Part shown: piece after piece, positions 17,850-25,657 of the stretch | Position numbering within the stretch: position 1 is the first letter of the stretch | Layout: every line of letters begins with the position of its first letter | Source: Paenibacillus sacheonensis | GTDB lineage: Bacteria > Bacillota > Bacilli > Paenibacillales > Paenibacillaceae | NCBI RefSeq assembly: GCF_009909195.1 | Contig: NZ_JAAAMU010000004.1 | Location: forward strand, 124,001-188,000 | Direction of reading: 5' to 3' | Length of the DNA stretch: 64,000 nt | Notes under the pieces: generated by a model | What the model was told of the DNA's origin: nothing | Seen by the model: the letters and a program-made list of their open reading frames with translations, nothing else | Databases searched by the model: none | Made by a program: the position numbers and the translations under genes

Positions 17850-18950
17850 ATGCAACCAAAACAAAGTATTGTCAGCCTGCCGGTGTATCAACCTGGCAAA
17901 CCGATCGAAGAAGTCAAACGCGAATTAGGTCTGAAAGAAGTCATTAAGCTGGCATCGAACGAAAATCCGTTCGGCAGCTCGGAGCAAGCGAAAGCGGCCG
18001 TTCTTAAAGAAATGGAAAACATAAGCATATATCCCGACAGCTTCAGCACGGAGCTGACAGCGGAAGTGGCCAAGTTTCTAGGCGTCGAGCGCGACCAAAT
18101 CATCTTCGGCGCAGGTTCCGACGAAGTCATTCTGATGCTTGCCCGCGCATTCCTGGTGCCCGGAGACGAGACGGTCATGGCGGACGAGACTTTCTCGCAA
18201 TATCGCCATAACGCCGTCATCGAAGGCGCGACGATCGTCGAAGTGCCGCTTAAGAACGGCGTTCATGATCTTCCTGCCATGCTGAACAAAATTACGGACC
18301 TGACCAAGATCGTCTGGGTATGCAATCCGAACAATCCGACGGGTACGATCGTGGGAAGAGAAGAGCTGAAGTCCTTTATCAGCCAGGTTCCTTCCCATGT
18401 CATCGTCGTATTGGACGAAGCGTACATCGAATATATTACCGACGAATCGGCGCTTCCCGATAGCGTGGCTTTGATCGGCGAATATAAGAATGTCATCCTG
18501 CTTCGCACCTTCTCCAAAATTCACGGCTTGGCTTCGCTGCGCATCGGGTACGGCGCTGCCCATGTCGATCTGATCCGCATGGTGAACCAAGTCCGCGAGC
18601 CGTTCAACACGACGAGAATCGCGCAGGCTGCCGCCATCGCATCCCTTGCCGACCAAGACTTCGTGAAGAGCTGCAGGGAACGTAATGCGGAAGGCAAAGC
18701 ATACATGTACAAGCAGTTCGATCGTCTCGGACTCCCGTATTTCGAAGCACACGGTAATTTCGTCATGGTCGACGTGAAGATGCCATCCGGCCAAGCATTC
18801 GACGGCTTGCTCCGCAGAGGCATTATCTCTCGCGCGAGATGGAAGCACTACCCGAATCACATCCGGATTACGATCGGCAGCCAAGATCAGAACGAAGCCT
18901 TCATCGCTGCCCTGGAGTCCGTACTAACAGAAGCGGCGGTGCTAGGCTGA
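17850..18950 (+). CDS. hisC: Histidinol-phosphate / aromatic aminotransferase
   Basis: 366 aa, class I/II PLP aminotransferase. It works in histidine synthesis and, in the Bacillus aromatic supra-operon, also in tyrosine/phenylalanine synthesis. ASNENPFGSS near residue 32, VWVCNPNNPTGTIV, VVLDEAYIEY and the PLP lysine in LLRTFSKIHGLASLRIGYG are clear. ATG 17850 is chosen over the in-frame GTG 17841, which is itself part of the ribosome site. Confidence 0.96.
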   Translation: MQPKQSIVSLPVYQPGKPIEEVKRELGLKEVIKLASNENPFGSSEQAKAAVLKEMENISIYPDSFSTELTAEVAKFLGVERDQIIFGAGSDEVILMLARAFLVPGDETVMADETFSQYRHNAVIEGATIVEVPLKNGVHDLPAMLNKITDLTKIVWVCNPNNPTGTIVGREELKSFISQVPSHVIVVLDEAYIEYITDESALPDSVALIGEYKNVILLRTFSKIHGLASLRIGYGAAHVDLIRMVNQVREPFNTTRIAQAAAIASLADQDFVKSCRERNAEGKAYMYKQFDRLGLPYFEAHGNFVMVDVKMPSGQAFDGLLRRGIISRARWKHYPNHIRITIGSQDQNEAFIAALESVLTEAAVLG

Positions 18951-18954
18951 CATC

Positions 18955-20046
18955 ATGACTAAAATAGCGATATTCGGCGTCGGGTTGATCGGCGGCTCGC
19001 TGGCGCTTTGCTTTAAAGGCAAGCCGGGCATTACCGTCGTCGGTCATTCCGTTCGCGAATCATCCGCTGCCAAATACCTCGAGCGGGGCGTCGTCGATCA
19101 TGCGACGACGTCTCTTCGCGAGGCTGCAGAGGGCGCGGATTTTATTTTCTTGTGCGTACCTGTCGGTTCGCTTTCGCAATACGTGCATGATCTCGGCCAG
19201 CTTTCGCTGAAGCCGGGCTGCATCATCACGGATGTCGGCAGCACCAAGGCTTCCGTTGCAGCGTGCGCAAGACAAGCCCGCCTGGGCGAAGCGGTATTCA
19301 TTGGCGGCCATCCAATGGCTGGCTCCGAGCGTTCCGGCGTGGAAGCGGCGTCTTTATACTTATTCGAGAATGCCTTCTACGTGCTGACGCCCGAAGCGTC
19401 TACGCCGCAGCATTACGTTGATAAGCTGACCTCGCTGCTCGCCTATACCAAAGCGAATATCGTCCATGTTCATCCCGAAGAGCATGACGAGATCGTCGGG
19501 GCGATCAGTCATCTTCCTCATATCATCGCGGTCGCGCTCGTTAATCTCGTCCGCGGCTACAATGATGACAATGCATTCTACGGCCTGCTTGCCGCGGGCG
19601 GATTCCGGGATATTACCCGCATCGCTTCCAGCGATCCGGTGGTGTGGCGCGATATTCTCGTCAACAACCGGGACGTGCTGCTGAAGCTGTTGAGACAGTG
19701 GCAGTCGGGCATGGCCTCGTTTGTCGACATGCTGGAGGGAGAGGACGGCGAAGCGGTGGAGGCTGCCTTCAGGGAAGCCGGCCAGTTCCGCAGCCAGCTG
19801 CCTGAGCGCCGCAAGGGAATGATACATTCCATCTACGAATGCTATATCGACGTACCCGATCATCCGGGGATCATCGGTAAAGTCGCAACGGAGCTTGGCA
19901 ACAGCGCCATTAACCTGAGCAATGTTCAAATCATCGAGAGCAGGGAAGACGTGCCCGGCGTGCTTCGCCTGAGCTTCAGGAAGCAGGACGACTTGGACCG
20001 CGCGGTCGATCGGCTGGGAGAAATCGGATACGCCGTTCATTTTTAA
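18955..20046 (+). CDS. tyrA: Prephenate dehydrogenase with ACT domain
   Basis: 363 aa. It converts prephenate to 4-hydroxyphenylpyruvate with NAD. IFGVGLIGGSLALCFKG is the dinucleotide-binding motif; GGHPMAGSERSGVEAA contains the catalytic His region. Residues about 293-363 form an ACT domain (YIDVPDHPGIIGKVATELG), the usual tyrosine-binding regulatory module. It lies 4 bases after hisC. In B. subtilis aroE follows; here a terminator and an ECF sigma locus follow. Confidence 0.96.
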   Translation: MTKIAIFGVGLIGGSLALCFKGKPGITVVGHSVRESSAAKYLERGVVDHATTSLREAAEGADFIFLCVPVGSLSQYVHDLGQLSLKPGCIITDVGSTKASVAACARQARLGEAVFIGGHPMAGSERSGVEAASLYLFENAFYVLTPEASTPQHYVDKLTSLLAYTKANIVHVHPEEHDEIVGAISHLPHIIAVALVNLVRGYNDDNAFYGLLAAGGFRDITRIASSDPVVWRDILVNNRDVLLKLLRQWQSGMASFVDMLEGEDGEAVEAAFREAGQFRSQLPERRKGMIHSIYECYIDVPDHPGIIGKVATELGNSAINLSNVQIIESREDVPGVLRLSFRKQDDLDRAVDRLGEIGYAVHF

Positions 20047-20074
20047 ATTCGTGTACTCATTTTGAAAACGCTTA

Positions 20075-20103
20075 TTGACAAAATGAAAACGTATACATAT
20101 AAT
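20075..20103 (+). promoter_or_regulatory. Perfect consensus sigma-A promoter
   Basis: TTGACA (20075-20080), 17-base spacer, TATAAT (20098-20103): full consensus. It points at a terminator only about 60 bases further on, with no gene between. Confidence 0.8.
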
Positions 20104-20109
20104 AAAAGT

Positions 20110-20188
20110 ACAGTATGGTTTCTCTCCACTCCTATCCAAATCCATCGCAGTTATTTGCGGGACCGCCTTTATAGGCGGTCTTTTTTTT
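20110..20188 (+). ncRNA. Candidate short RNA between tyrA and the sigma gene
   Basis: A transcript from the promoter at 20075-20103 would begin near 20110 and end at the intrinsic terminator at 20161-20188, giving about 75-80 bases. The 50 bases before the terminator (TGGTTTCTCTCCACTCC region) are unpaired and pyrimidine-rich. No open frame with a ribosome site fits. It could be a small regulatory RNA or a constitutive attenuated leader of the ECF sigma gene. Confidence 0.4.
20161..20188 (+). terminator. Strong intrinsic terminator
   Basis: GACCGCC (20161-20167) and GGCGGTC (20174-20180) with a 6-base loop, then eight T. It ends both tyrA read-through and the short unit starting at 20110. 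Confidence 0.92.
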
Positions 20189-20194
20189 GTTTAT

Positions 20195-20221
20195 TGAAAC
20201 ATTTCGGCCATTTCGTACGTC
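20195..20221 (+). promoter_or_regulatory. ECF-type promoter, probably autoregulatory
   Basis: TGAAAC (20195-20200) and CGTC (20218-20221) with a 17-base spacer match the -35/-10 pattern of Bacillus ECF sigma factors such as SigW, SigM and SigX. It lies about 270 bases upstream of an ECF sigma gene, a frequent arrangement for self-activation. Confidence 0.55.
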
Positions 20222-20495
20222 CGAACATTCGGAGACACCGTAAATGCTTGGGTTCTTTGTGAAATATTTACCCCAAGCAGAAGCGACCCGTGTTACAATC
20301 GATGTAGATTATGTAAAAATGTGGGTTCTCGCTATCTGTCGAACGAAGAAGGAATTTGATACTATATCTCGAATTCATATAGTTCGAAGCGAGGAACATT
20401 TTATTTTTTATGATCGCGCAACTTTTCTCTCCCGAGTCGGTACAATGTTAAAACCGATTCGTGAGCACTCCTAAGGCCAAGGAGGGTCGCCCGCG
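20222..20495 (+). other. Long untranslated stretch before the ECF sigma gene
   Basis: 274 bases with no supported gene. Short open frames here lack ribosome sites. CGAATTCATATAGTTCG at 20372-20388 is a short inverted repeat. The ribosome site AAGGAGGG lies at 20478-20485. Confidence 0.4.
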
Positions 20496-21092
20496 ATGAC
20501 GGATTCCCAGCTTATACGCGAAATCAAGGATGGAAACATACAGCTGTATTCGGAGTTGATGCGGCGTTACCAACGTAAAATCCTAGCCTTTATCTTCCAC
20601 ATGCTGAAGAGCGCCAAGCTCGAGCTGCTGGCAGAGGATTTGTGCTCGGAAACCTTTTACAAAGCGTATCGCAGCCTTCACTCTTTCAGGGAAGTCGATG
20701 CTTCCTTTTCAACATGGCTGTACACGATAGCTAGAAATACGGTACTTAGCGAGCTGCGCAAGCAGAAAGCCGGCAACGTGTCGTTTGACGAAGTCGGTTT
20801 CGTCCCGATCGCCCCGCCCGAAGCCGTCCCCGAACAGCGGTTGTTGCAGAACGAACGGATGTCCATGGTTCGCGAAGCGATCAACAGTCTTCCGGAGAAA
20901 CAGCGTTCCGCGCTTATCTTACGTGAGTACGACCAATTGGATTATCAAGAAATCGCCAATATTCTCGGTCAAACCGTAAGCTCCGTGAAATCGCTATTGT
21001 TTCGTGCGCGCAGCAGCGTGAAGGTTCAGCTTGAACCGTATTTCGGCGAATCGCCTATGCTGGAAGAGTACGAGGGGATGAAAATGCGATGA
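20496..21092 (+). CDS. ECF-family RNA polymerase sigma factor
   Basis: 198 aa. Region 2 (about 1-80) has YSELMRRYQRKILAFIFHML, AEDLCSETFYKAYRSL and FSTWLYTIARNTVLSELRK; region 4 (about 125-185) has INSLPEKQRSALILREYDQLDYQEIANILGQTVSSVKSLLFRAR, with the HTH at its end. Such factors redirect RNA polymerase to stress promoters when their membrane anti-sigma partner is inactivated. The next gene overlaps by 4 bases and encodes that partner. Which ECF group it belongs to (SigW-, SigM- or SigX-like) I cannot decide by eye. Confidence 0.93.
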   Translation: MTDSQLIREIKDGNIQLYSELMRRYQRKILAFIFHMLKSAKLELLAEDLCSETFYKAYRSLHSFREVDASFSTWLYTIARNTVLSELRKQKAGNVSFDEVGFVPIAPPEAVPEQRLLQNERMSMVREAINSLPEKQRSALILREYDQLDYQEIANILGQTVSSVKSLLFRARSSVKVQLEPYFGESPMLEEYEGMKMR

Positions 21093-21691
21093 ACTGCCAA
21101 GACGTGCAGCAGTCGTTCGGTGTTTATTGGGATTTAGCTGAAGATGACAGCGAACGCAAACTAGTGGATGAACATCTCCGGACCTGCGAGACTTGCAGGG
21201 AGGAATTTCGAATTTGGGAAGAGAGCGAACAGCTCATTCGTTCGTTTTCCGACGATACCGATGAGATCGGCCCCATCGACCATGTGAATCACGGCGTGAT
21301 GGACCGGATCTATGCCGAGCAATCTTGGTTCATGCCGGTCGCGAGCAGAAGCTATCAATTCTCCAGGACGTTTCGCCGGAACGTGACGGCGATTATCGCT
21401 TGCTGCCTGGCGATGTTCGTGGTAGGTTTGTTTTATGTCGTTACGGGGAATCATGGCTCTTCGGCAACGGATGTAGCCAAGCTGACCGGATTGATCGAAA
21501 CGGCTGACGCGGCTAGCGACGACGGCATTATACCCGCTTCCTTCTATGCGGATGTGCCCGTAGCCAGCATAAGCGATCCGATCGTCCTGAATATGGTGCC
21601 TACGATTCCGCAATACTATGTTGCGTTATCGCTTCTCGGAATCATCATGACGCTGCTTATTTTGAATTGGTTCTCACGAACGCGTAACTGA
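21089..21691 (+). CDS. Zinc-finger anti-sigma factor, membrane protein
   Basis: 200 aa. The N-terminal ZAS domain (about 1-50) carries the H-x3-C-x2-C motif in DEHLRTCETCREEF, which binds the sigma factor in the cytoplasm. Two hydrophobic segments follow, near residues 108-128 (VTAIIACCLAMFVVGLFYVV) and 175-194 (YVALSLLGIIMTLLILNWF). The segment between them would be outside the membrane and could sense stress or be cleaved. Translation is coupled to the sigma gene. Confidence 0.85.
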   Translation: MNCQDVQQSFGVYWDLAEDDSERKLVDEHLRTCETCREEFRIWEESEQLIRSFSDDTDEIGPIDHVNHGVMDRIYAEQSWFMPVASRSYQFSRTFRRNVTAIIACCLAMFVVGLFYVVTGNHGSSATDVAKLTGLIETADAASDDGIIPASFYADVPVASISDPIVLNMVPTIPQYYVALSLLGIIMTLLILNWFSRTRN

Positions 21692-21768
21692 CACATACAT
21701 AATAGAGGGCTGAACGAACGACTCCGGCTGTCATGCTGGAGATTTTCTATTGAAAGAAGGTTGTTGGA

Positions 21769-22356
21769 TTGCGGATCGGACTTATTCGCCATGGGCAGAC
21801 GGAATGGAACGAGCTTGGCAAAATTCAAGGTCAAACCGACATTCCCTTAAACCCGGAAGGCATCAGGCAGGCGCAGGCGCTCGCTCATCGGTTGGTTCGG
21901 GAGCCGCTCCAATGGGATGCAGTCATTTCCAGCGACCTGCAGCGTGCCATGCAAACCGCCGAACTGATTGCCAAGACGCTCGGTATTCCGCAGCTGCACC
22001 CGGATACGCGTTTGCGCGAACGATTCTACGGCGAAGTGGAAGGCACGACGGAGCAGGAACGGCTTGCGCGCTGGGGACCGGAGTGGAAGAAACGCGACAA
22101 CGGTCAAGAGAACGACGTACAGGTTCGGACGCGGGCGCTGTCTTTCGTCGAAGAAGCCGCTGCATCGTTTCCGAAACGCAATCTGCTCGTGGTTACGCAC
22201 GGCAGCCTGCTCGCGCAGCTGCTTCAAGCCATGTGTGCCGAATTGAGCGACGCGCCGATTCGCAATCTTTCCTTCTCGATCATGGAACGCCAAGGGAGCG
22301 GCTGGAATCCGCTTCTGCATAATTGCACGCTTCATTTGGAACAGCTTCAGAACTAA
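21769..22356 (+). CDS. Histidine phosphatase / phosphoglycerate mutase-like protein
   Basis: 195 aa, TTG start with AAGAAGG upstream. The catalytic LIRHGQTEWN motif is at residues 5-14 (His8 phosphoacceptor) and the second histidine lies in LVVTHGSLLAQLL; SSDLQRAMQTAELIA is also typical. The family includes cofactor-dependent phosphoglycerate mutases and many broad phosphatases such as PhoE and CobC. The substrate cannot be told from the sequence. It is followed by a strong terminator and is probably monocistronic. Confidence 0.88.
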   Translation: MRIGLIRHGQTEWNELGKIQGQTDIPLNPEGIRQAQALAHRLVREPLQWDAVISSDLQRAMQTAELIAKTLGIPQLHPDTRLRERFYGEVEGTTEQERLARWGPEWKKRDNGQENDVQVRTRALSFVEEAAASFPKRNLLVVTHGSLLAQLLQAMCAELSDAPIRNLSFSIMERQGSGWNPLLHNCTLHLEQLQN

Positions 22357-22374
22357 TCATTCCTTGCGCAATCA

Positions 22375-22414
22375 GCCGCCACCCTTGCATTCCTGCAAGG
22401 GTGGCGGCTTTTCT
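22375..22414 (+). terminator. Long perfect terminator after the phosphatase
   Basis: A 15-bp perfect stem (22375-22389 with 22394-22408), 4-base loop, then TTTTCTCTT. Confidence 0.9.
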
Positions 22415-22529
22415 CTTACTCCCGTTCGCATAGCCATTGAAGTTTTTCTCGTAGCAAGGGTTATAAAAATCGCCAATGTTCCCATAATGATAGTAAACCT
22501 TCAAGAGGGATCGGGAACGGAGGCGGCGT

Positions 22530-23777
22530 ATGAAACTAGCGGACATGCTCAGCTATGCGGACATTGGTCAGCTGAGCCGCATTGCGACAACCTATCAATG
22601 CGAATGCAATGGAAATTCGAAGAACGAGCTCATCCAGTCGATTTTGTCGACGGTCAACCGCAAAGAAGTATTCGAGGCGCAGATCGGCGCGCTGAAGCTC
22701 GAGGATCTGCGCTTCATGAATTCGCTGCTATTCGATGCCAGAGAGGCGTTCAGTCTCGAGGAACTGATTGCGCGGGTACAGCAGAGCAAGTTTGGAAGTT
22801 CCGGCGGCCAGCAAAATGTCGCAGCGGAGTCCCCGGCGGGCGTCGGTTCCGGCACGGCACCTCCGGCAAGGAAAAGCGGCACCAAAGCGCAAGCCCCCAA
22901 ACGCGCGGCTAAATCGAAAGCGGCCAAAGATCGGCCGGAACCCGAAAGTGGACCAAGGGAAACCATTTCGCGCTTCAAGCAATACGGCTGGTTGTTCAAC
23001 GGCTATGCGGGTCCTGAACGGTACCTGTTCCAAGTGCCGAGCGATCTGAAGGAACGATTCAAACAGTCGATGGAGCGCAGGTTGTCAGCGGAGGTGGTGT
23101 ATGCCGACGAAGAGCCTTTCGCTTATCGTGACGAGCAGATGCTGATCGGCGAGGATATAGGCCATCTCCTGACATACATCCATCTCAACGAGGTACCGTT
23201 GACATCGGAAGGAACGATGTACAAGAGAAGTATCGTTCAGCTTCTCGAGATGTTCGGCGTCAAGGAGCCTCTCCCGGGCAAAGGCGAATGGAGATTCGGT
23301 TATGGGCGTAAGATCAAGGACTATCCGAATCGGTTCTCTCTCTTGTATGACTATTGTTACTACAAGGGCTGGATCGCCGAGCATGACGAGCTTCTTGAAT
23401 TAACCGCATCGGGCAAGGAGCGTCAAGCGCTGCGGACTACGGAGGCACCGGACAAGCTGTACCAATTCTGGCTTCGTCTCTATAAAGGGCCGATACCGAA
23501 TATCCGCTCGCTGGTGTATTGGATCGATAAGCTGGGGGCCAAGTGGGTCAAGGCGGAGACCGTGATGGGAACGTTGACCCCATACGTAAAGCCATTCTTT
23601 TACGACCAATCGGAGACGATTTTGGAGCAGCGCCTGATCGGCATGATGATGCACTTGGGGATGCTCCGAATCGGGGAGCACGCCGAGCATGGCCAAGTGA
23701 TCCGGATGACGCCGCTTGGCCGAACGATCGTGGCCGGGCTCAGCTTGGACGACGAAGCGATCGTGTTGAACAGCTGA
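22530..23777 (+). CDS. Unknown 415-aa protein with winged-helix-like C-terminus
   Basis: The start is ATG 22530 after GGAGGCG. The N-terminal part (about 1-85: MLSYADIGQLSRIATTY ... SLEELIARVQ) looks like two small helical bundles. A low-complexity linker rich in Ala, Lys and Pro follows (about 90-145). The C-terminal 260 residues alternate helices and strands with repeated winged-helix-like patterns (GEDIGHLLTYIHLNEVPLTSEGTMYKRSIVQLLE; ILEQRLIGMMMHLGMLRIGEH). The pattern recalls the N-terminal region of XPB/Ssl2-type helicases, but no helicase motor is present. It occupies roughly the position of ypiA in B. subtilis but shows no TPR repeats. Function unknown. Confidence 0.7.
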   Translation: MKLADMLSYADIGQLSRIATTYQCECNGNSKNELIQSILSTVNRKEVFEAQIGALKLEDLRFMNSLLFDAREAFSLEELIARVQQSKFGSSGGQQNVAAESPAGVGSGTAPPARKSGTKAQAPKRAAKSKAAKDRPEPESGPRETISRFKQYGWLFNGYAGPERYLFQVPSDLKERFKQSMERRLSAEVVYADEEPFAYRDEQMLIGEDIGHLLTYIHLNEVPLTSEGTMYKRSIVQLLEMFGVKEPLPGKGEWRFGYGRKIKDYPNRFSLLYDYCYYKGWIAEHDELLELTASGKERQALRTTEAPDKLYQFWLRLYKGPIPNIRSLVYWIDKLGAKWVKAETVMGTLTPYVKPFFYDQSETILEQRLIGMMMHLGMLRIGEHAEHGQVIRMTPLGRTIVAGLSLDDEAIVLNS

Positions 23778-24062
23778 AGCCGCAGCAAGCTTGGGCATCT
23801 GCACATTCAGCGCTCGATGCGGGCCAACGTACTGCGCTTCTTGTAAACGGATGAATATAATTTAGTAGAACCCTTTCACTCAGTCTCGGAAAGAACAGAA
23901 CACGTACCTAGGTCCCACCTATATGCTTTCACTTATTCGCCAGCGGGAGTCGTCGACATGGACAGAAGACGATTGGCATGGAGAAACGAAGACGATCAGG
24001 AAGCAAGTGGCGTAAGGAAAGGAATATAGGATCTCTGAAACGCTCAGTTGGAGGTGTATCCT

Positions 24063-24248
24063 ATGGATAAAATGAAAGTATCTTATGAAGTGATGCTCGG
24101 ACTTGCCGCGGAGATGATGCTCGATGAAGCCGTGTTGAAGTTTCGGACGGATAAGCTGTATGCCGCGATCGATAAGGCGCTGGCCACGGGCGACAAGGAT
24201 ACATTTCAACGCTTGACCGACGAATTGAAGTCGCTGCACGTTTCGTGA
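24063..24248 (+). CDS. IDEAL-domain small protein
   Basis: 61 aa, ATG after GGAGGTG (6-base spacing). Residues about 18-57 fit the IDEAL domain (MMLDEAVLKFRTDKLYAAIDKAL, then DKDTFQRLTDELK). In B. subtilis this domain forms the C-terminus of YpiB/ReoY, which works with ClpCP in controlling peptidoglycan synthesis and is encoded at the same syntenic position. Here only the IDEAL segment is present and the UPF0302 part is missing, so a ReoY role is not assured. Confidence 0.75.
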   Translation: MDKMKVSYEVMLGLAAEMMLDEAVLKFRTDKLYAAIDKALATGDKDTFQRLTDELKSLHVS

Positions 24249-24276
24249 CGCAGCCGATGCGGCACCACATACCGAC

Positions 24277-24332
24277 AGACGATCCTTGCTGCCAGGACGA
24301 CGGGATTCATTCCTGATCGTCTTGGTTTTTTT
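24277..24332 (+). terminator. Terminator after the IDEAL protein gene
   Basis: AGACGATC (24277-24284) pairs with GATCGTCT (24315-24322), with a long partly paired loop, followed by GG and seven T. Confidence 0.7.
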
Positions 24333-24436
24333 GTGTGTCGAATTTTCATTCAATAAGCTGCAGACGTTGTGGTATATTAATAGAATGGATTCAGGTACAT
24401 ATACACATGCTAATGGTTGGAGGAGAAGAGAGAAGT

Positions 24437-24856
24437 ATGAAATTCAGCGAACTTAGCGCGGAGCAATGGGCAGAGCTCCAGCCTTATCTCGATACGGCGA
24501 TTCTCCCCGTGACGGGATTGACGGGAGCCGAAATGCCGCATGAAGCGACGCGGCAGCTGGAACGGCTGCGGGATGTTCTCGCAACGATCGAGGTGCCATT
24601 CAAAGGCCGCGTCGTCACTTATCCTGCCCTGCAGTACGGACAGTGGTCGGATGCATTCGCGCAGCAAGTGAAGCAATTGAGTCTTAAACTCCGGTCGACG
24701 GGATATAAGTACGTGTTCCTCGCCTCGGCGATTCCGCTGCCGGCAGCCGAGGAAACAGGAGCGGATCTTGTCGTTTGCCCGACCATGGACAACCAGCTGC
24801 CCGAAGCGGGAGCCGTGAATGAAGACGTTCGCCGGATTTGGCTTGGCCGGGCGTGA
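24437..24856 (+). CDS. ypiF: YpiF-like protein (DUF2487)
   Basis: 139 aa. It matches the YpiF/DUF2487 family by length, start (MKFSELSAEQWAELQPYLDTAILPV) and position immediately before the qcrABC operon, as in B. subtilis. The function of the family is unknown. A GGAGGAGAAGAGAG purine stretch serves as ribosome site. The in-frame extension to 24335 is disfavoured because no ribosome site precedes it. Confidence 0.8.
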   Translation: MKFSELSAEQWAELQPYLDTAILPVTGLTGAEMPHEATRQLERLRDVLATIEVPFKGRVVTYPALQYGQWSDAFAQQVKQLSLKLRSTGYKYVFLASAIPLPAAEETGADLVVCPTMDNQLPEAGAVNEDVRRIWLGRA

Positions 24857-25000
24857 CGGTCGTCCCGATGAGCTGGCATGCATTTGCATAAGGTGACAGC
24901 GGATGGGGAAAAACAAATCCCAGGCAAGGTCAATTGTGACAAAATGATAACAAATTTGATCTCCCATTTTGAACTGTCCAGCAAATTGATTGCCATATTC

Positions 25001-25029
25001 TTGACGCTCCAAATCACCTAGGCTATTAT
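25001..25029 (+). promoter_or_regulatory. Promoter of the qcrABC operon
   Basis: TTGACG (25001-25006), 17-base spacer, TATTAT (25024-25029), about 80 bases before qcrA. Confidence 0.7.
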
Positions 25030-25111
25030 AAGTAATGTCCTAGTTCATCGTATGTTTTGCCTTCTCCGGCAGAACACAAGATATGGCTCAGCAAAGGGGG
25101 TAGAACAGAAG

Positions 25112-25642
25112 ATGAGTAACCATGAACAACACGAAAACACGCACGGTCCTGTGAAACGGAACGGTATGTCCCGGCGTCAATTTTTGTCGTATACGCTCGG
25201 AGGCGCTGGCGCTTTCATGGCAGCGGGCATGTCACTTCCGATGATTCGGTTCGCGGTTGATCCGATTTTGCAGAAAAAAGCAGCCGGGACGTGGATTAAA
25301 GTCGTCGAGGAATCGAAACTTACCAATGAACCGCAAGAATTCAAATTCAAAATCCACCAGGTGGATGGATGGTACGTGAGCGACCCTGAACTGACGGCCT
25401 GGATCTCCAAGGACGACCAGGGTAAAGCGTTTGCCCTTTCTCCGGTTTGTAAGCATCTCGGATGTACGATCGGATGGAACACGGAGAAGAACGAGGAGTA
25501 CGTTTGCCCATGTCACGGCGCGCATTACACCAAGGACGGCAAAAACTTGGTCGTGGCACCTAAACCATTGGACGAGTATGACCTGAAGATCGAGAATAAC
25601 TGGGTGTACCTCGGTCCGATCAAAGCAAACACACGGGTATAA
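25112..25642 (+). CDS. qcrA: Menaquinol:cytochrome c reductase Rieske iron-sulfur subunit
   Basis: 176 aa. It carries a 2Fe-2S cluster for electron transfer from menaquinol to cytochrome c. Cluster ligands: C113-K-H115-L-G-C118 and C132-P-C134-H135-G. The N-terminus has a twin-arginine type signal anchor, SRRQFLSYTLGGAGAFMAAG, so export is probably by Tat. ATG 25112 is preceded by AAAGGGGG. First gene of the operon; qcrB is 15 bases downstream. Confidence 0.96.
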   Translation: MSNHEQHENTHGPVKRNGMSRRQFLSYTLGGAGAFMAAGMSLPMIRFAVDPILQKKAAGTWIKVVEESKLTNEPQEFKFKIHQVDGWYVSDPELTAWISKDDQGKAFALSPVCKHLGCTIGWNTEKNEEYVCPCHGAHYTKDGKNLVVAPKPLDEYDLKIENNWVYLGPIKANTRV

Positions 25643-25657
25643 GGAGGCGTAAATCAG

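Noticed and set aside
20062-20474. Two short open frames (66 and 76 codons) between tyrA and the sigma gene
   Set aside because: They cross the promoter and terminator, lack ribosome sites and show no protein-like pattern.
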